From assembly GCA_902749685.1 (NCBI GenBank), contig CACVKW010000819.1, positions 1 to 64,000 of the forward strand: DNA of 64,000 nucleotides, in the 5' to 3' direction. Under the pieces are notes generated by a model. The model was not told where the DNA came from, searched no databases, and saw nothing but the letters and a program-made list of their open reading frames with translations. Positions 9,168-18,016 of this stretch are shown here, piece by piece; position 1 is the stretch's first letter; each line of letters opens with the position of its first letter. This DNA is from Olavius sp. associated proteobacterium Delta 1. Lineage in GTDB: Bacteria; Desulfobacterota; Desulfobacteria; Desulfobacterales; JAFDCJ01. A program made the translations under genes and the position numbers.

Positions 9168-10292
9168 ATGGCTAGTTCGTCAGCTCTGGAGGGTCAAAAA
9201 CATTTTAAAGTGGGTATAGAGCATATTCCCGCAAGTCGGAAGAGAATCGGACGGGCAATGATTCTTCTGGCCTCTCTGATTCTGGTGGTGGCTATTCTTA
9301 TTCAAATTCTGTACAAAACAGAGACCATCACAGTCGGTTTTGATACCTGGCGCCCGGTACTGTATGCATATCTTCTTTGGGCGGTTGCCCTGGCAATTGG
9401 ACAGGTGTTTATCAGAGGAGAGCTTGGCAGGCGCAGCCTGTTCTTGCTGCCCGCTCTTTTATTCACTATTTCGGTGGTGATCTTTCCAACTTTTTTCGGA
9501 CTGTATATAGCATTTACAGACTGGAATCTTAGTTCTTTTGAAGGACGTCAGTTCAATGGATTAGACAATGTTCGGGAACTCATTCAGGATACCTACTACT
9601 GGGGCGCGCTAAAGAATACAGTCTATTACATTGCAACGGTGGCTGTGGAATTTGTTATTGCCTTTTGTTTGGCGCTGCTAATAAATACCCAGATCCGTGC
9701 GCGCAAGTTTTTTCGCATTGCCTTTTTGATGCCTTTCATGCTGAGTCCGGTTGCGGTCAGCTGGATGATCGGCAAGTCACTGATGGAATATCGTTTTGGC
9801 CCGGCCGCTACCTTTGCGCGTTTTCTCGGGTGGGACACGCCGGCCTTCTTCTCCACGCCATGGCTGGCACGGATCAGTATCGAGGTGATGGATGGATGGA
9901 TGTTTATCCCATTTATGATGATCCTCCTGCTGGCAGGTCTGCAAGCCATACCAAAGGATATTCAGGAAGCCGCCACAATGGATGGGGCAAATGCAAGGCA
10001 GTCATTTTTCAAGATTGTATTCCCGTTAATGATTCCGGTCAGCCTTACGGCTATCATTCTAAGAATCATTTTCAAGTTGAAACTGGCAGATATTGTGATC
10101 AATGTGACTGCAGGAGGACCCGGCGGGGCAACCGACACCGTCACGAGTTACATTTACCGTGTGTATCGGGAGCGATCCAATGTGGGGTATGGCACGATGC
10201 TGGCCGAGGTTTATTTAATTCTTATTATCATTTTTATGTTGACCGTATTATCCCTGGTAAATCGCTGGCGAAGAAAAAGTCGGTTAGCGTAG
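9168..10292 (+). CDS. MalF-type sugar ABC permease
   Basis: The 374-residue inner-membrane protein is one half of the translocation pore. It starts with an extra N-terminal region containing two membrane segments (about 26-48 and 60-80), then the usual six-segment MetI-like core from about residue 88. The EAA loop that touches the ATPase is seen as IQEAATMDGANARQSFFKI. The family is usually near 290-310 residues, so the front extension is distinctive. It is followed after 50 bases by the MalG-type partner. No ATPase gene lies in this operon. Confidence 0.88.
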   Translation: MASSSALEGQKHFKVGIEHIPASRKRIGRAMILLASLILVVAILIQILYKTETITVGFDTWRPVLYAYLLWAVALAIGQVFIRGELGRRSLFLLPALLFTISVVIFPTFFGLYIAFTDWNLSSFEGRQFNGLDNVRELIQDTYYWGALKNTVYYIATVAVEFVIAFCLALLINTQIRARKFFRIAFLMPFMLSPVAVSWMIGKSLMEYRFGPAATFARFLGWDTPAFFSTPWLARISIEVMDGWMFIPFMMILLLAGLQAIPKDIQEAATMDGANARQSFFKIVFPLMIPVSLTAIILRIIFKLKLADIVINVTAGGPGGATDTVTSYIYRVYRERSNVGYGTMLAEVYLILIIIFMLTVLSLVNRWRRKSRLA

Positions 10293-10342
10293 CCAGGACT
10301 AAGTCATCAAAATTTAAACAAAGTTACAGATGGAGCTCTTAA

Positions 10343-11266
10343 TTGGCCTCTTCTATTTTCAGCGGTCATTTCTATGACCGTGAAACGATTCGGCGGTTCA
10401 ATGTCCTGTGGATCCGTATTTTCATATACTTTGGATTGCTCTTCTGGGCATTCATCTGTTTATTTCCCGTCTACTGGACATTAACGACGACCTTCAAGGC
10501 AGCGGTCAACGTCACCCAGGGCCATTTGATCCCCTGGGTTGACTTCGAACCAAAATGGATTGGATTGCGCTCACTGGGCCTGTCGCCAAATACGATTTTT
10601 GAAATCTCAACCGTGCGGGATGAATTCCTCAAGCGCCTATCAAACAGCGTCATTGCTTCAGTTGGGGCTTCGACCCTGGCCGTTTTGATTGGATCCCTGG
10701 CCGCATACGGCCTCACTCGTTTTCAGTACAAGTTCGGCTTCTTTAAAAACAAGGATATTTCCTTTTTCTTCCTGTCGCAGTTGATCTTACCACCGGTTGT
10801 TCTGGCACTGCCATTTCTGGTGCTTTACAAGGAATTAGCCTTGCTTGACACCAAGGTGGGGCTGATCCTGTTATATACCCTCATGGTGTTGCCGATTGTT
10901 ATCTGGATCATGCAGGATCAATTCAGTACCATCCCGATTGAGCTGGAAGAGGCGGCATTTATCGACGGTTTATCGGTTTGGGGTGTTTTCCTGCGAATTG
11001 TAACACCGCTCTCCTTTCCCGGAATGGTCGCCGCCTTCATCCTTTGCTTCGTACTCAGCTGGAACGAATACTTTTTTGCCGCTTTATTGACCAGCACCAG
11101 TGCCAAAACCCTGCCGGTAATGGTCGCCAGCCAAACCGGGTCCCAGGGAATCAGCTGGTGGTCCATGGCGGCGCTTTCGGCTGCGGCCATTCTCCCCCTG
11201 GCGCTGATCGGGCTCTTTCTTGAAAGCTACATCGTCAAAGGGCTGACCGCAGGATCGGGAAAGTAA
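10343..11266 (+). CDS. MalG-type sugar ABC permease
   Basis: The 307-residue permease pairs with the preceding MalF-type protein. The first membrane segment is near 27-47, followed by a periplasmic loop and the MetI-like core with EAA loop ELEEAAFIDGLSVWGVF. The TTG at 10343 is taken as start because GGAG lies seven bases before it and no ATG is better placed. The C-terminus (YIVKGLTAGSGK) is typical of MalG-type proteins. The operon ends here without a nucleotide-binding subunit. A shared ATPase elsewhere, perhaps one at 61900-64000, would be required. Confidence 0.88.
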   Translation: MASSIFSGHFYDRETIRRFNVLWIRIFIYFGLLFWAFICLFPVYWTLTTTFKAAVNVTQGHLIPWVDFEPKWIGLRSLGLSPNTIFEISTVRDEFLKRLSNSVIASVGASTLAVLIGSLAAYGLTRFQYKFGFFKNKDISFFFLSQLILPPVVLALPFLVLYKELALLDTKVGLILLYTLMVLPIVIWIMQDQFSTIPIELEEAAFIDGLSVWGVFLRIVTPLSFPGMVAAFILCFVLSWNEYFFAALLTSTSAKTLPVMVASQTGSQGISWWSMAALSAAAILPLALIGLFLESYIVKGLTAGSGK

Positions 11267-11314
11267 ACCGAATTCTCAAAGAACTGATAAGCTTATATGA
11301 AGCTTCACGAAGTT

Positions 11315-11430
11315 AAAAGCGAACCGTAGAACCGCAGAATATCGAATATCGAAGGGTGGTGTCGCTTTGCTCAGTCATTTTTTTCTAAAATAGACAGAAT
11401 ACATACCTTCGATATTCGATATTCGCTTTT
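11315..11430. repeat. Palindrome with GAATATC-word arms and conserved core
   Basis: The arms GAATATCGAATATCGAAGG (11338-11356) and CCTTCGATATTCGATATTC (11406-11424) are exact reverse complements, and AAAAGCGAA/TTCGCTTTT pair outside them. The middle, read on the minus strand, contains TTTTAGAAAA followed by GAGCAAAGCGACA, nearly the same core as at 44372-44463, whose arms are different. Confidence 0.85.
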
Positions 11431-11512
11431 AAAAAATCCTTTTATCAATCAAAAATGGCCACTCCACGGTCAGCGGCTGGGCTGATACCTGAAACCATGA
11501 ACGGAGGTTCTC

Positions 11513-12430
11513 ATGGGTAAACTACCGGATTGGATTGGAAATTTTCCTTTTCCGCCTGATAAAAAAAAACCGATTGTCATCACCCGCTCTCAAACCAAAC
11601 AGTTTATCTATCCTGACAAGCCGGAGAATAGTGATTTTAATTGGAACTATGCCAGTACAGATAAATTTTTTATTGCCCAGTATCAGCTGTCACCCGGTGT
11701 AAAATTCATGCCGGCCGATGTGCACACCGGTGATGAGGTCTATTATGTCGTTGAAGGAACCCTGACCATGCTCAATCCCGCAACCGGAGAAGTACATCAG
11801 GTTGAAGAAAACGAATGCTTCTTTATACCATTGGGAGGATGGCATCAAGGCTATAATTTTACCAATAAACAGACCCGTATTTTCCTGATCATCGCCCCCA
11901 AGATCTGGCCTCCCAAGGGGCTTCCGGAAGACGGTTTTCCCGGGGAAACACAGATTTTTTCTTTTAATAGACAGCTAAATCCGAACCCGATAACGAAACC
12001 GGTTCGCTTACACGAGGGTCCCCGGACCCCCGATCTGATCGGCCGCTGGCCCATTGCAGGTCCACTAGCCCGCAAAGAACCGGTAAACAGTATGCTTATT
12101 TCCGAAAAAGACAAACTGTCGGTGATATGGGGAGAGGAATACCCGGTTCTACTAAAATTTCTTGTCAGCAATGACCTGGTTCATATGGCAGAGTTTTTTC
12201 TTCCCGCCGGAGGTTTAAGCCCTCGCTGTTCGGAGGCTCACTCACACCAGGGTGACGAAGCTGTCTATGTTTGCGAAGGTGATCTGTGTGTGTTTTTCCC
12301 TGATACCAACGATGCATTGGAAGTCAGACCGGAGGAGGTTGTCTTTATTCCCGAGGGGGTAAAACATCAATATATCAATTATTCCGACCAGGTAGTCAAA
12401 GCAGTCAAGACGGTTGCGCCGGGGTTGTGA
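11513..12430 (+). CDS. Two-domain cupin protein
   Basis: The 305-residue protein contains two cupin barrels. The first (about 50-150) has HTGDEVYYVVEGTL and a C-terminal motif ending in GGWHQGY. The second (about 225-300) has HSHQGDEAVYVCEGDL and PEGVKHQY. The two His of each GxHxH-like motif, the Glu and the distal His would bind a divalent metal. Bicupins include sugar isomerases, dioxygenases and sugar-binding regulators, and the substrate is not evident. It has its own AACGGAGG ribosome site, follows the importer genes and converges with the glycoside-hydrolase-like gene. A role in the metabolism of the imported sugar is inferred. Confidence 0.8.
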   Translation: MGKLPDWIGNFPFPPDKKKPIVITRSQTKQFIYPDKPENSDFNWNYASTDKFFIAQYQLSPGVKFMPADVHTGDEVYYVVEGTLTMLNPATGEVHQVEENECFFIPLGGWHQGYNFTNKQTRIFLIIAPKIWPPKGLPEDGFPGETQIFSFNRQLNPNPITKPVRLHEGPRTPDLIGRWPIAGPLARKEPVNSMLISEKDKLSVIWGEEYPVLLKFLVSNDLVHMAEFFLPAGGLSPRCSEAHSHQGDEAVYVCEGDLCVFFPDTNDALEVRPEEVVFIPEGVKHQYINYSDQVVKAVKTVAPGL

Positions 12431-12461
12431 TACTGAGATAAATTTTCATATTCGACACCCC

Positions 12462-14567
12462 TTACAGCCAAAGCCAGCCGAGTGCCTCCACACCCAGATA
12501 AATCGGCTCATCGTCTCTCTGGTCGGGATATAATTCATTGGTCAACACCCGCTTTAACTCGTGATAGGGGATCATGCAGGATTTGGTCCCGGTTTCCGAT
12601 ACGGGATTGACATCAAAATAAGCGTTCTTGATAATATTAAACTCCCTTTCATTTAAATCATACATTTCTTTGAGATATTTGATTTTATTTTCTTGGGTCT
12701 CGGCATGATCATAATTCACGGAAGCAATTGCCAGATCATAGATGACCCGGTTCCTGCGATTGGCTGTGATCAGCTTTGCAAAATGAGGTTCATAGACCTT
12801 CAGTTTAGTGTCTGCGGCGATTGCTTCTTGTATTCTTTTCAGCTTTTGCATGATCTTTGGCCATTCTTTTATGGCTTTTTCAATGCGCGGTATATCTTTT
12901 TTCTCAACCTTGTTTCTGGCAAAAGGAAATTCGGTGGGAAATATCTTCAGCTGGCTTTCATGAATGGTAAACATATTCTTCAGTACAAAAAGTATATCAT
13001 CTGCCAGCTCCTCCCCGAATACCGCATTTAGAGAGTACCGGTAAAAATCTTCCGCTTCCCGGTAGGCCCCCCAGCTATAGTAGGCATGCGCAAACAGGTG
13101 CATAAAAAATCCGTACCATTCGAACATATATCCATTCGTTCCCTTGACCCCCAATTTAGCCGAACCGATATGCTGGCGAATATCCTCATCCAGGAACTGG
13201 TCGTTGGTCTCTTCTTCGCATCTTAAACCATTTGAGCGGAATATTCTAATCAATCGGCCAAAACAGGAAGACACGGCGTTGCTTTCCGTATCCCGGGCCC
13301 AGATCCGGTCTTTGCCGAATGCTTCTGTCCATTTCTCAAACTCGCTGTCGGGAACATAAAGCCCGGGCGCCCAGAAAAGTCCGACGTCGCGCGGCACACT
13401 GCTCACCATCTCCTGCATGACATCCGCCGGTTTCTCAAGTGGCGGCTGCCGCCATGCTCGGATGCCTATTTTGCAGTTTGGGTTTTCTTCCCTGATGACG
13501 CCGCACAGGGTATGCAGCAGCTTGCTGTTTGCGATATTTTTGGCCGCTTCGGGGGTGTTCACTTTTTTCAAATAGTTTTCTTTGCAATTATCACAATCGC
13601 AATACCAGAAGGCCTCTTCACTTTCCTCAAAATCGATACCGTCATAGCCAAGCTGGACGATTTTTCTGAAAGATTGCTTCAAATATTCGATGGATTCGTC
13701 ATTGCTTAAACACAAGCGGTCAAAGTCATTGACATATTTGCTGCCGGCCGGCAGCTTCATGCGTTTTTCTTTATAGATACTCGGGTAGCCGCCGTTATAG
13801 CTGTTTAACCCGACGTATGCGAAAAAGGATACGCCCAGCTTGTGTCCGTAAGCGATCAGTTTACTTAAAAACTCATCCGCAAGATTGGGGTGTAAATACT
13901 CGACGGTGATCCAGTTTTGGCTTTCTTTGTTCCAGACCTTCATCCGGTAATTTCTCAGAACGGTTTCAGGATATTCATCAAACTCAAACGGCCAGTAGCC
14001 ATACATGCACATATTGAACTGGTTTATTTTAAAATCAGAACAGATATTTAAGTACTCCACCCATTCGTCGTATCCCCAAAGCTGCATATCAAAACCCAGC
14101 CGGCCGTAGCCGGCATACCATCCAAACGTATTTGATACGGACCGCTGCGCTATGGTGGGCCAATCCTTGATATACGCTGCTTCCATGTAGCAGCTGTCAC
14201 CGGCATTTTTGAACAGTTGCTTTAAGGTTGAGAGCCCATTAACCAATCCGTTTTTTTGCTCATAAATTAATTCGGTGCTGTTTTCTTTAACATCTAAGAT
14301 ATACCCCTGCTTGAGAAACAGGTCTTTGTTCTCACATTCAAACCCACCAAGACCCTTTTTTAGAACCAAGATCAGACATCCGTCTTCGTCTTTTTGCGAA
14401 GTACATACGCCGATTTCCGGATAATTCCACAACTTCATTTCAAGCAGCTCTATGATTTCTTCCAGGTTTAAAGCCGCATTTTTTATTTCAATTCCGATGC
14501 GGTTAAACGCTTTTGTTTTTCCGCTGCCTTTTTGATATTCCTTTGCTTCCGGCAACATTGCGAACAT
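12462..14567 (-). CDS. Glycoside-hydrolase-like protein (GH20/GH67-type architecture)
   Basis: The 701-residue protein has an N-terminal alpha/beta domain of the kind found before GH20, GH67 and GH84 barrels (about 1-130), a TIM-barrel region (about 140-480) and a helical C-terminal part. In the barrel, QFNMCMYGYWPFEFDEYP and GYDGIDFEESEEAFWYCD contain acidic residues expected at strand ends; EESEE near 310 is the best catalytic candidate. A Cys cluster (CDCDNCKENY) adjoins it and could bind metal or be structural. There is no export signal, so it should act in the cytoplasm on small glycosides. A sugar isomerase/epimerase and ribokinase lie downstream on the same strand. AGGAG precedes the ATG. 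The exact family is uncertain. Confidence 0.65.
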   Translation of the reverse strand: MFAMLPEAKEYQKGSGKTKAFNRIGIEIKNAALNLEEIIELLEMKLWNYPEIGVCTSQKDEDGCLILVLKKGLGGFECENKDLFLKQGYILDVKENSTELIYEQKNGLVNGLSTLKQLFKNAGDSCYMEAAYIKDWPTIAQRSVSNTFGWYAGYGRLGFDMQLWGYDEWVEYLNICSDFKINQFNMCMYGYWPFEFDEYPETVLRNYRMKVWNKESQNWITVEYLHPNLADEFLSKLIAYGHKLGVSFFAYVGLNSYNGGYPSIYKEKRMKLPAGSKYVNDFDRLCLSNDESIEYLKQSFRKIVQLGYDGIDFEESEEAFWYCDCDNCKENYLKKVNTPEAAKNIANSKLLHTLCGVIREENPNCKIGIRAWRQPPLEKPADVMQEMVSSVPRDVGLFWAPGLYVPDSEFEKWTEAFGKDRIWARDTESNAVSSCFGRLIRIFRSNGLRCEEETNDQFLDEDIRQHIGSAKLGVKGTNGYMFEWYGFFMHLFAHAYYSWGAYREAEDFYRYSLNAVFGEELADDILFVLKNMFTIHESQLKIFPTEFPFARNKVEKKDIPRIEKAIKEWPKIMQKLKRIQEAIAADTKLKVYEPHFAKLITANRRNRVIYDLAIASVNYDHAETQENKIKYLKEMYDLNEREFNIIKNAYFDVNPVSETGTKSCMIPYHELKRVLTNELYPDQRDDEPIYLGVEALGWLWL

Positions 14568-14731
14568 GAATATTTCTCCTCGTTAAAAGAGCCCACCCCA
14601 TGGAGGTGATATAGGCGTTAACATTTACCAGCGGTGTTATTGTACTTGATCTGGTCGTTATACATTTCATGAAAAACCCGATATTTCAAATCATGATAAG
14701 ATCCAGGTTATTAGCAGAAATTGTGGTATGA

Positions 14732-14887
14732 GCGGCCTTATGGCCATCAAGTGGCCAAGGGGATCGGCCATTGAAAAATAAAAAAATATTAGAGCGTTTG
14801 CATCAAGCCATGGAAGTCACGATAAACCGGAGACAAATCGCAAAACTACCGGTGTCGGGACGTTACTATGACGAACGCTCTATTTGA
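14732..14887 (+). pseudogene. Second fragment of the unknown ORF, truncated against the isomerase gene
   Basis: An open stretch following a TGA at 14729-14731 encodes ILERLHQAMEVTI and LPVSGRYYDERS, then stops at 14885-14887. It aligns with 6533-6727 on the minus strand for about 33 residues (LERLxQA, P(I/V)SxRYxD(E/K)RS). The copy at 6.6 kb continues with WITFDNLD; this one ends inside the last codons of the opposite-strand isomerase gene. It is probably a remnant. Function unknown. Confidence 0.4.
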
Positions 14888-15863
14888 TCAGGTTCGTTCT
14901 AATAAACTCCGAGGTGGCGATTGGATCTCTCTTTTTTATCAGTTCTTCAACTGCATTCATCCCGACCGATTCAAGAATGGACTCCAGTTTTTGCAGGTAA
15001 AGTACACTTGATTTTATCGCACCATAACCATCTTCACGGTAAGGGTACTGATCCATTGAATGCCAACCCGCGTAATTCGTCATTTTTAACCAAAAAAGAA
15101 TTTCAAAAAACTCGGTTAACCGCAATGAACCCACGATCATATCATCATCCCAGGCATTATAATTATCGTTATAGTGCATGTGAAATAATTTATCGCCTGC
15201 CATTTTGAATAAGGCAATGGATTCCCCGACATTTTCATAGGCGGCAAAAGCATGCCCCGTATCGATACAGGCACCGACGTTTTCCATATCAAGCTCTTTG
15301 ATTAATAAAATTGTATCCGCAGCTCTGGCTAAATAGGAATGGGTTCGCGGCTCTTTCAGTTTGTATTCCAGCGCAAACCGGACACCCTTCTTAGCGGCAT
15401 AACGCGCACTTTCCCGGATTCCTTCCGCAAACCATTGTCGCTCTTCCATATAATCCGCGCATAAGGCATAATCATAGCCGTCCTGGCCCGGCCAAATATT
15501 GAGCAGGTCACAGTTCATTTCACCGGCCATATCCGTGCAGGTATTCACCTCGGCCACGGCGGCCCTGCGAATATCGCTATTCGCTGATGAAAAACTTCCC
15601 TTGCCCCATTTTTTCTGACTAAAAAGATCAGGAATAATCGATACACATTTTAATCCAAAATCATCTAACTTCTGCTTCATCTCGCTGACATTTGTTTCAT
15701 CAATATCCCAGGTGCCGACAAGCTCTATCCCTTTAACCCGATTAATCTGAGACGCTTGTTTCAGCATCGTATCTTTGTCCAATTCCTCTTTATAGCCGGA
15801 TGACAGGAATCGATCACAGGTATTTCCAAGATTCCCTAAAATTATCGAATATTTCAAAGACAT
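14880..15863 (-). CDS. Sugar phosphate isomerase/epimerase-like TIM-barrel protein
   Basis: The 327-residue protein belongs to the xylose-isomerase-like / AP-endonuclease-2 superfamily, which isomerises or epimerises sugars and inosose-type compounds using a divalent metal. Likely metal ligands are in FALEYKLKEP (Glu), GACIDTGHAF (Asp and His), FHMHYNDN (His) and the final WHSMDQYPY region. Length fits the family (270-330). Its end overlaps an ORF fragment on the other strand. It lies between the glycoside-hydrolase-like gene and ribokinase, suggesting isomerisation of a released sugar before phosphorylation. Confidence 0.8.
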   Translation of the reverse strand: MSLKYSIILGNLGNTCDRFLSSGYKEELDKDTMLKQASQINRVKGIELVGTWDIDETNVSEMKQKLDDFGLKCVSIIPDLFSQKKWGKGSFSSANSDIRRAAVAEVNTCTDMAGEMNCDLLNIWPGQDGYDYALCADYMEERQWFAEGIRESARYAAKKGVRFALEYKLKEPRTHSYLARAADTILLIKELDMENVGACIDTGHAFAAYENVGESIALFKMAGDKLFHMHYNDNYNAWDDDMIVGSLRLTEFFEILFWLKMTNYAGWHSMDQYPYREDGYGAIKSSVLYLQKLESILESVGMNAVEELIKKRDPIATSEFIRTNLIK

Positions 15864-15911
15864 GTTGCGTTCTCCTTATAAGCCGGATTTATAAGCACCT
15901 GGATTTGGCAC

Positions 15912-16136
15912 GAGTCGGAGGCTTTCATATGCAAGGCACTTAAGGGTGAGGCTATAATGGCCTATGCTGATCCCTTAATAACGCAGCAGAAGAAAGCCTC
16001 CGGCTCGCCCGCAGGGTGAAAATTAATGAGATTAAATCGACTATAATCCTCTTTACCTATCAGGTACTTGGCTTTAGTGTTATAAAGCGCCCAATCTATT
16101 GTTAATTTGACATTATTAAACCTTCTCATTAATTTT
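15912..16136. repeat. Adjacent inverted repeats upstream of the isomerase gene
   Basis: GAGTCGGAGGCTTTC (15912-15926) pairs with GAAAGCCTCCGGCTC (15992-16006), 14 of 15 positions, around a middle containing GGCTATAATGGCC. Directly next to it AAAATTAATGAGA (16019-16031) pairs with TCTCATTAATTTT (16124-16136). The second pair brackets the space just beyond the ribokinase stop. No gene is visible between the isomerase and ribokinase. Confidence 0.7.
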
Positions 16137-16146
16137 AATGCAAGAT

Positions 16147-17070
16147 TCAGGTAGTCAGTTCCGATGGCAAATCCTTTGCTTCAGGGAAACTGGTCTGGGT
16201 GCCTGATGATTGAACGCTGACGGCTGCAATCCTGTTGGCACGCTCGATGGAATCCGACAAAGATTTCCCGGCTGCAAGAAAAAAAGCCAGGCTTCCAACA
16301 AATGCATCGCCGGCACCGGTGGTATCCAGTGCTTTGACCGGATCCACCGGCACGTGCTCAGTGGTTGCGCCCGTTACTAATAAACTGCCGCGTTCACCCA
16401 AAGTTAGAATCACGGAGGCAGCGCCGTGTTCAATCAGCACCTTTGCCGCATTTTCAGCTTCCTCCACCGATTTGACTGACATGCCGGTGAGAAGTTCGGT
16501 TTCAGTCTCGTTGGGGCAGAAGATATCACTTAAATGGTAAAATTCTTGCGGAATTTCTGAGAGTGCCGGCGCCGGATTGAAAATGGTTTTCACCCCTTCT
16601 TCGCGGGCTATACGCAGCGCTGCAAGGTTAATGTCCAGAGGTATTTCAAGCTGGCATACCAGAATCGAGGAAGACGCGATAGCCGGACGGGCGGCCTCGA
16701 CTTCCGCGGCGGTCAAAAGATCATTGGCACCGGTGACAATGATGATTGAATTGTGACCCTCCGTATCAACGGCAATTGGAGCGACTCCTGAAAATGCCTG
16801 ATCCGTAAAATGAATGTGTTGTGGGTTCACCCCCCAGGATTTGAAATTTTTTAGCGTATTCTCGCCAAATACATCCTGGCCGAGTTTGGTGACCATGGTC
16901 ACATCGCCACCCATTTTAGCCGCCATTATCGCCTGATTGGCGCCCTTACCGCCGAATCCCATGTGAAATCGATTACCATGAAGTGTCTCCCCCATTCTGG
17001 GCAGTCTGGGGACATAACTGATCAAATCTAGATTACAGGCTCCGACAACACAAATCTTGGGTTTTTCCAT
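16147..17070 (-). CDS. rbsK: Ribokinase (PfkB family)
   Basis: The 307-residue protein is a PfkB-fold sugar kinase and resembles ribokinase closely. ACNLDLISYVPRLPRMGET leads to the substrate loop GGKGANQAIMAAKMGG at about 40-55. NPAPA in the middle and DTTGAGDAFVGSLAFFLA near 250 carry the anion hole and the catalytic Asp. It would phosphorylate ribose or a related sugar at the terminal hydroxyl. The mutarotase at 17321 lies about 250 bases upstream on the same strand, the familiar RbsD-RbsK pairing, although a palindrome separates them. Some ribokinase homologues act on deoxyribose or other pentoses. Confidence 0.88.
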   Translation of the reverse strand: MEKPKICVVGACNLDLISYVPRLPRMGETLHGNRFHMGFGGKGANQAIMAAKMGGDVTMVTKLGQDVFGENTLKNFKSWGVNPQHIHFTDQAFSGVAPIAVDTEGHNSIIIVTGANDLLTAAEVEAARPAIASSSILVCQLEIPLDINLAALRIAREEGVKTIFNPAPALSEIPQEFYHLSDIFCPNETETELLTGMSVKSVEEAENAAKVLIEHGAASVILTLGERGSLLVTGATTEHVPVDPVKALDTTGAGDAFVGSLAFFLAAGKSLSDSIERANRIAAVSVQSSGTQTSFPEAKDLPSELTT

Positions 17071-17170
17071 GGGTAACTCTCCTGTATGCTAGTTTATTCC
17101 TACTAGTTGCATAAATTTGTGTATTCAAACTTAGCCGCTGTGATGAAGACCATTGCGATTATTGACCGAT

Positions 17171-17263
17171 CCTGGATTCTGGTTTCTGGATTCTGGATGT
17201 TGTTGGATTTCACCAATAGTTTATTGATAGACATCCAGCATCAAGTATCAAGCATCCAGCATC
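17171..17263. repeat. Palindrome with CTGGATTC-word arms
   Basis: Three CTGGATTC/CTGGTTTC words at 17171-17202 face CATCCAGCATC words at 17232-17263 that are their approximate complement. The loop contains a small ACCAATAG...CTATTGAT-like region. It lies between the mutarotase and ribokinase genes. Confidence 0.65.
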
Positions 17264-17320
17264 TGTCCGGAAAACGCAACCGCTCAAACATCTTGGCCAT
17301 GTTAGATGCCACGGTGGCGG

Positions 17321-17782
17321 TTACATGACATTGCCGTCAGGGCCGATGACTCCTTTCACCAAAATAAAACAACCATAGGGTCTTCTCTCCGAAGTAGATA
17401 CGACCGCATACGCTTGTTTTGCCCGTTCATAAAAGGCATGTCGTTCTATCGAAGCCATTGGCCAGTCTCGATCTGAAAAACGATCTACACTTTTTTTCAA
17501 GTCAGTGTGAACCTCCAATACTTCATCGGGTTTTCCGACGACCTGCATGTACAAAACAGGAGAATCGACGAAGCTATCCAAAGGAAATACCGCAAGGATT
17601 GCATCCGCTGCTTCAGAAATTGTATTCCCATCCAGGCGGATCAGACTGCCGTGGGTGGTTTGAGCGGCAATGGAATCGGAAGGGAAATTACAATCGGCCA
17701 GAACCAGTTCATCACCATGTCCCATGGCACGCAAAACATACAAAAGTTCCGGAGTTAATAGTGGGTTCAGATTTTTTAACAT
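17321..17782 (-). CDS. fucU: RbsD/FucU-family sugar mutarotase
   Basis: The 153-residue protein belongs to the RbsD/FucU family, which speeds interconversion of sugar anomers before kinases or isomerases. The hallmark RAMGHGDELVLADCNFP with the catalytic His is at about 18-34, and the C-terminal part contains FYERAKQAYAVVSTSERRPYGCFILVKGV, more like FucU (fucose mutarotase, about 140-150 residues) than RbsD (about 139). It stands upstream of ribokinase on the same strand. The choice between ribose and fucose type is tentative. Confidence 0.85.
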   Translation of the reverse strand: MLKNLNPLLTPELLYVLRAMGHGDELVLADCNFPSDSIAAQTTHGSLIRLDGNTISEAADAILAVFPLDSFVDSPVLYMQVVGKPDEVLEVHTDLKKSVDRFSDRDWPMASIERHAFYERAKQAYAVVSTSERRPYGCFILVKGVIGPDGNVM

Positions 17783-18016
17783 ACGCCCCCCTTTAAAATG
17801 TTTTGAAGCAATTCAAATCAAACAGGACTCATAACGATTAACCGGCTCGAATCCGATTTTTAGATAGGTTTTTTTGTATATTGTGCCATCGGTTTCTGAC
17901 TATCAGCCGGGATGACCCATTTTTTCTGCAGCACGGTTTAAAAGTTTCTTAACATAATACCAAAAAAAAAGGCCAGTAAAACTTTGATCCCTGAACCGTG
18001 AACCCCTCAACCTGAG

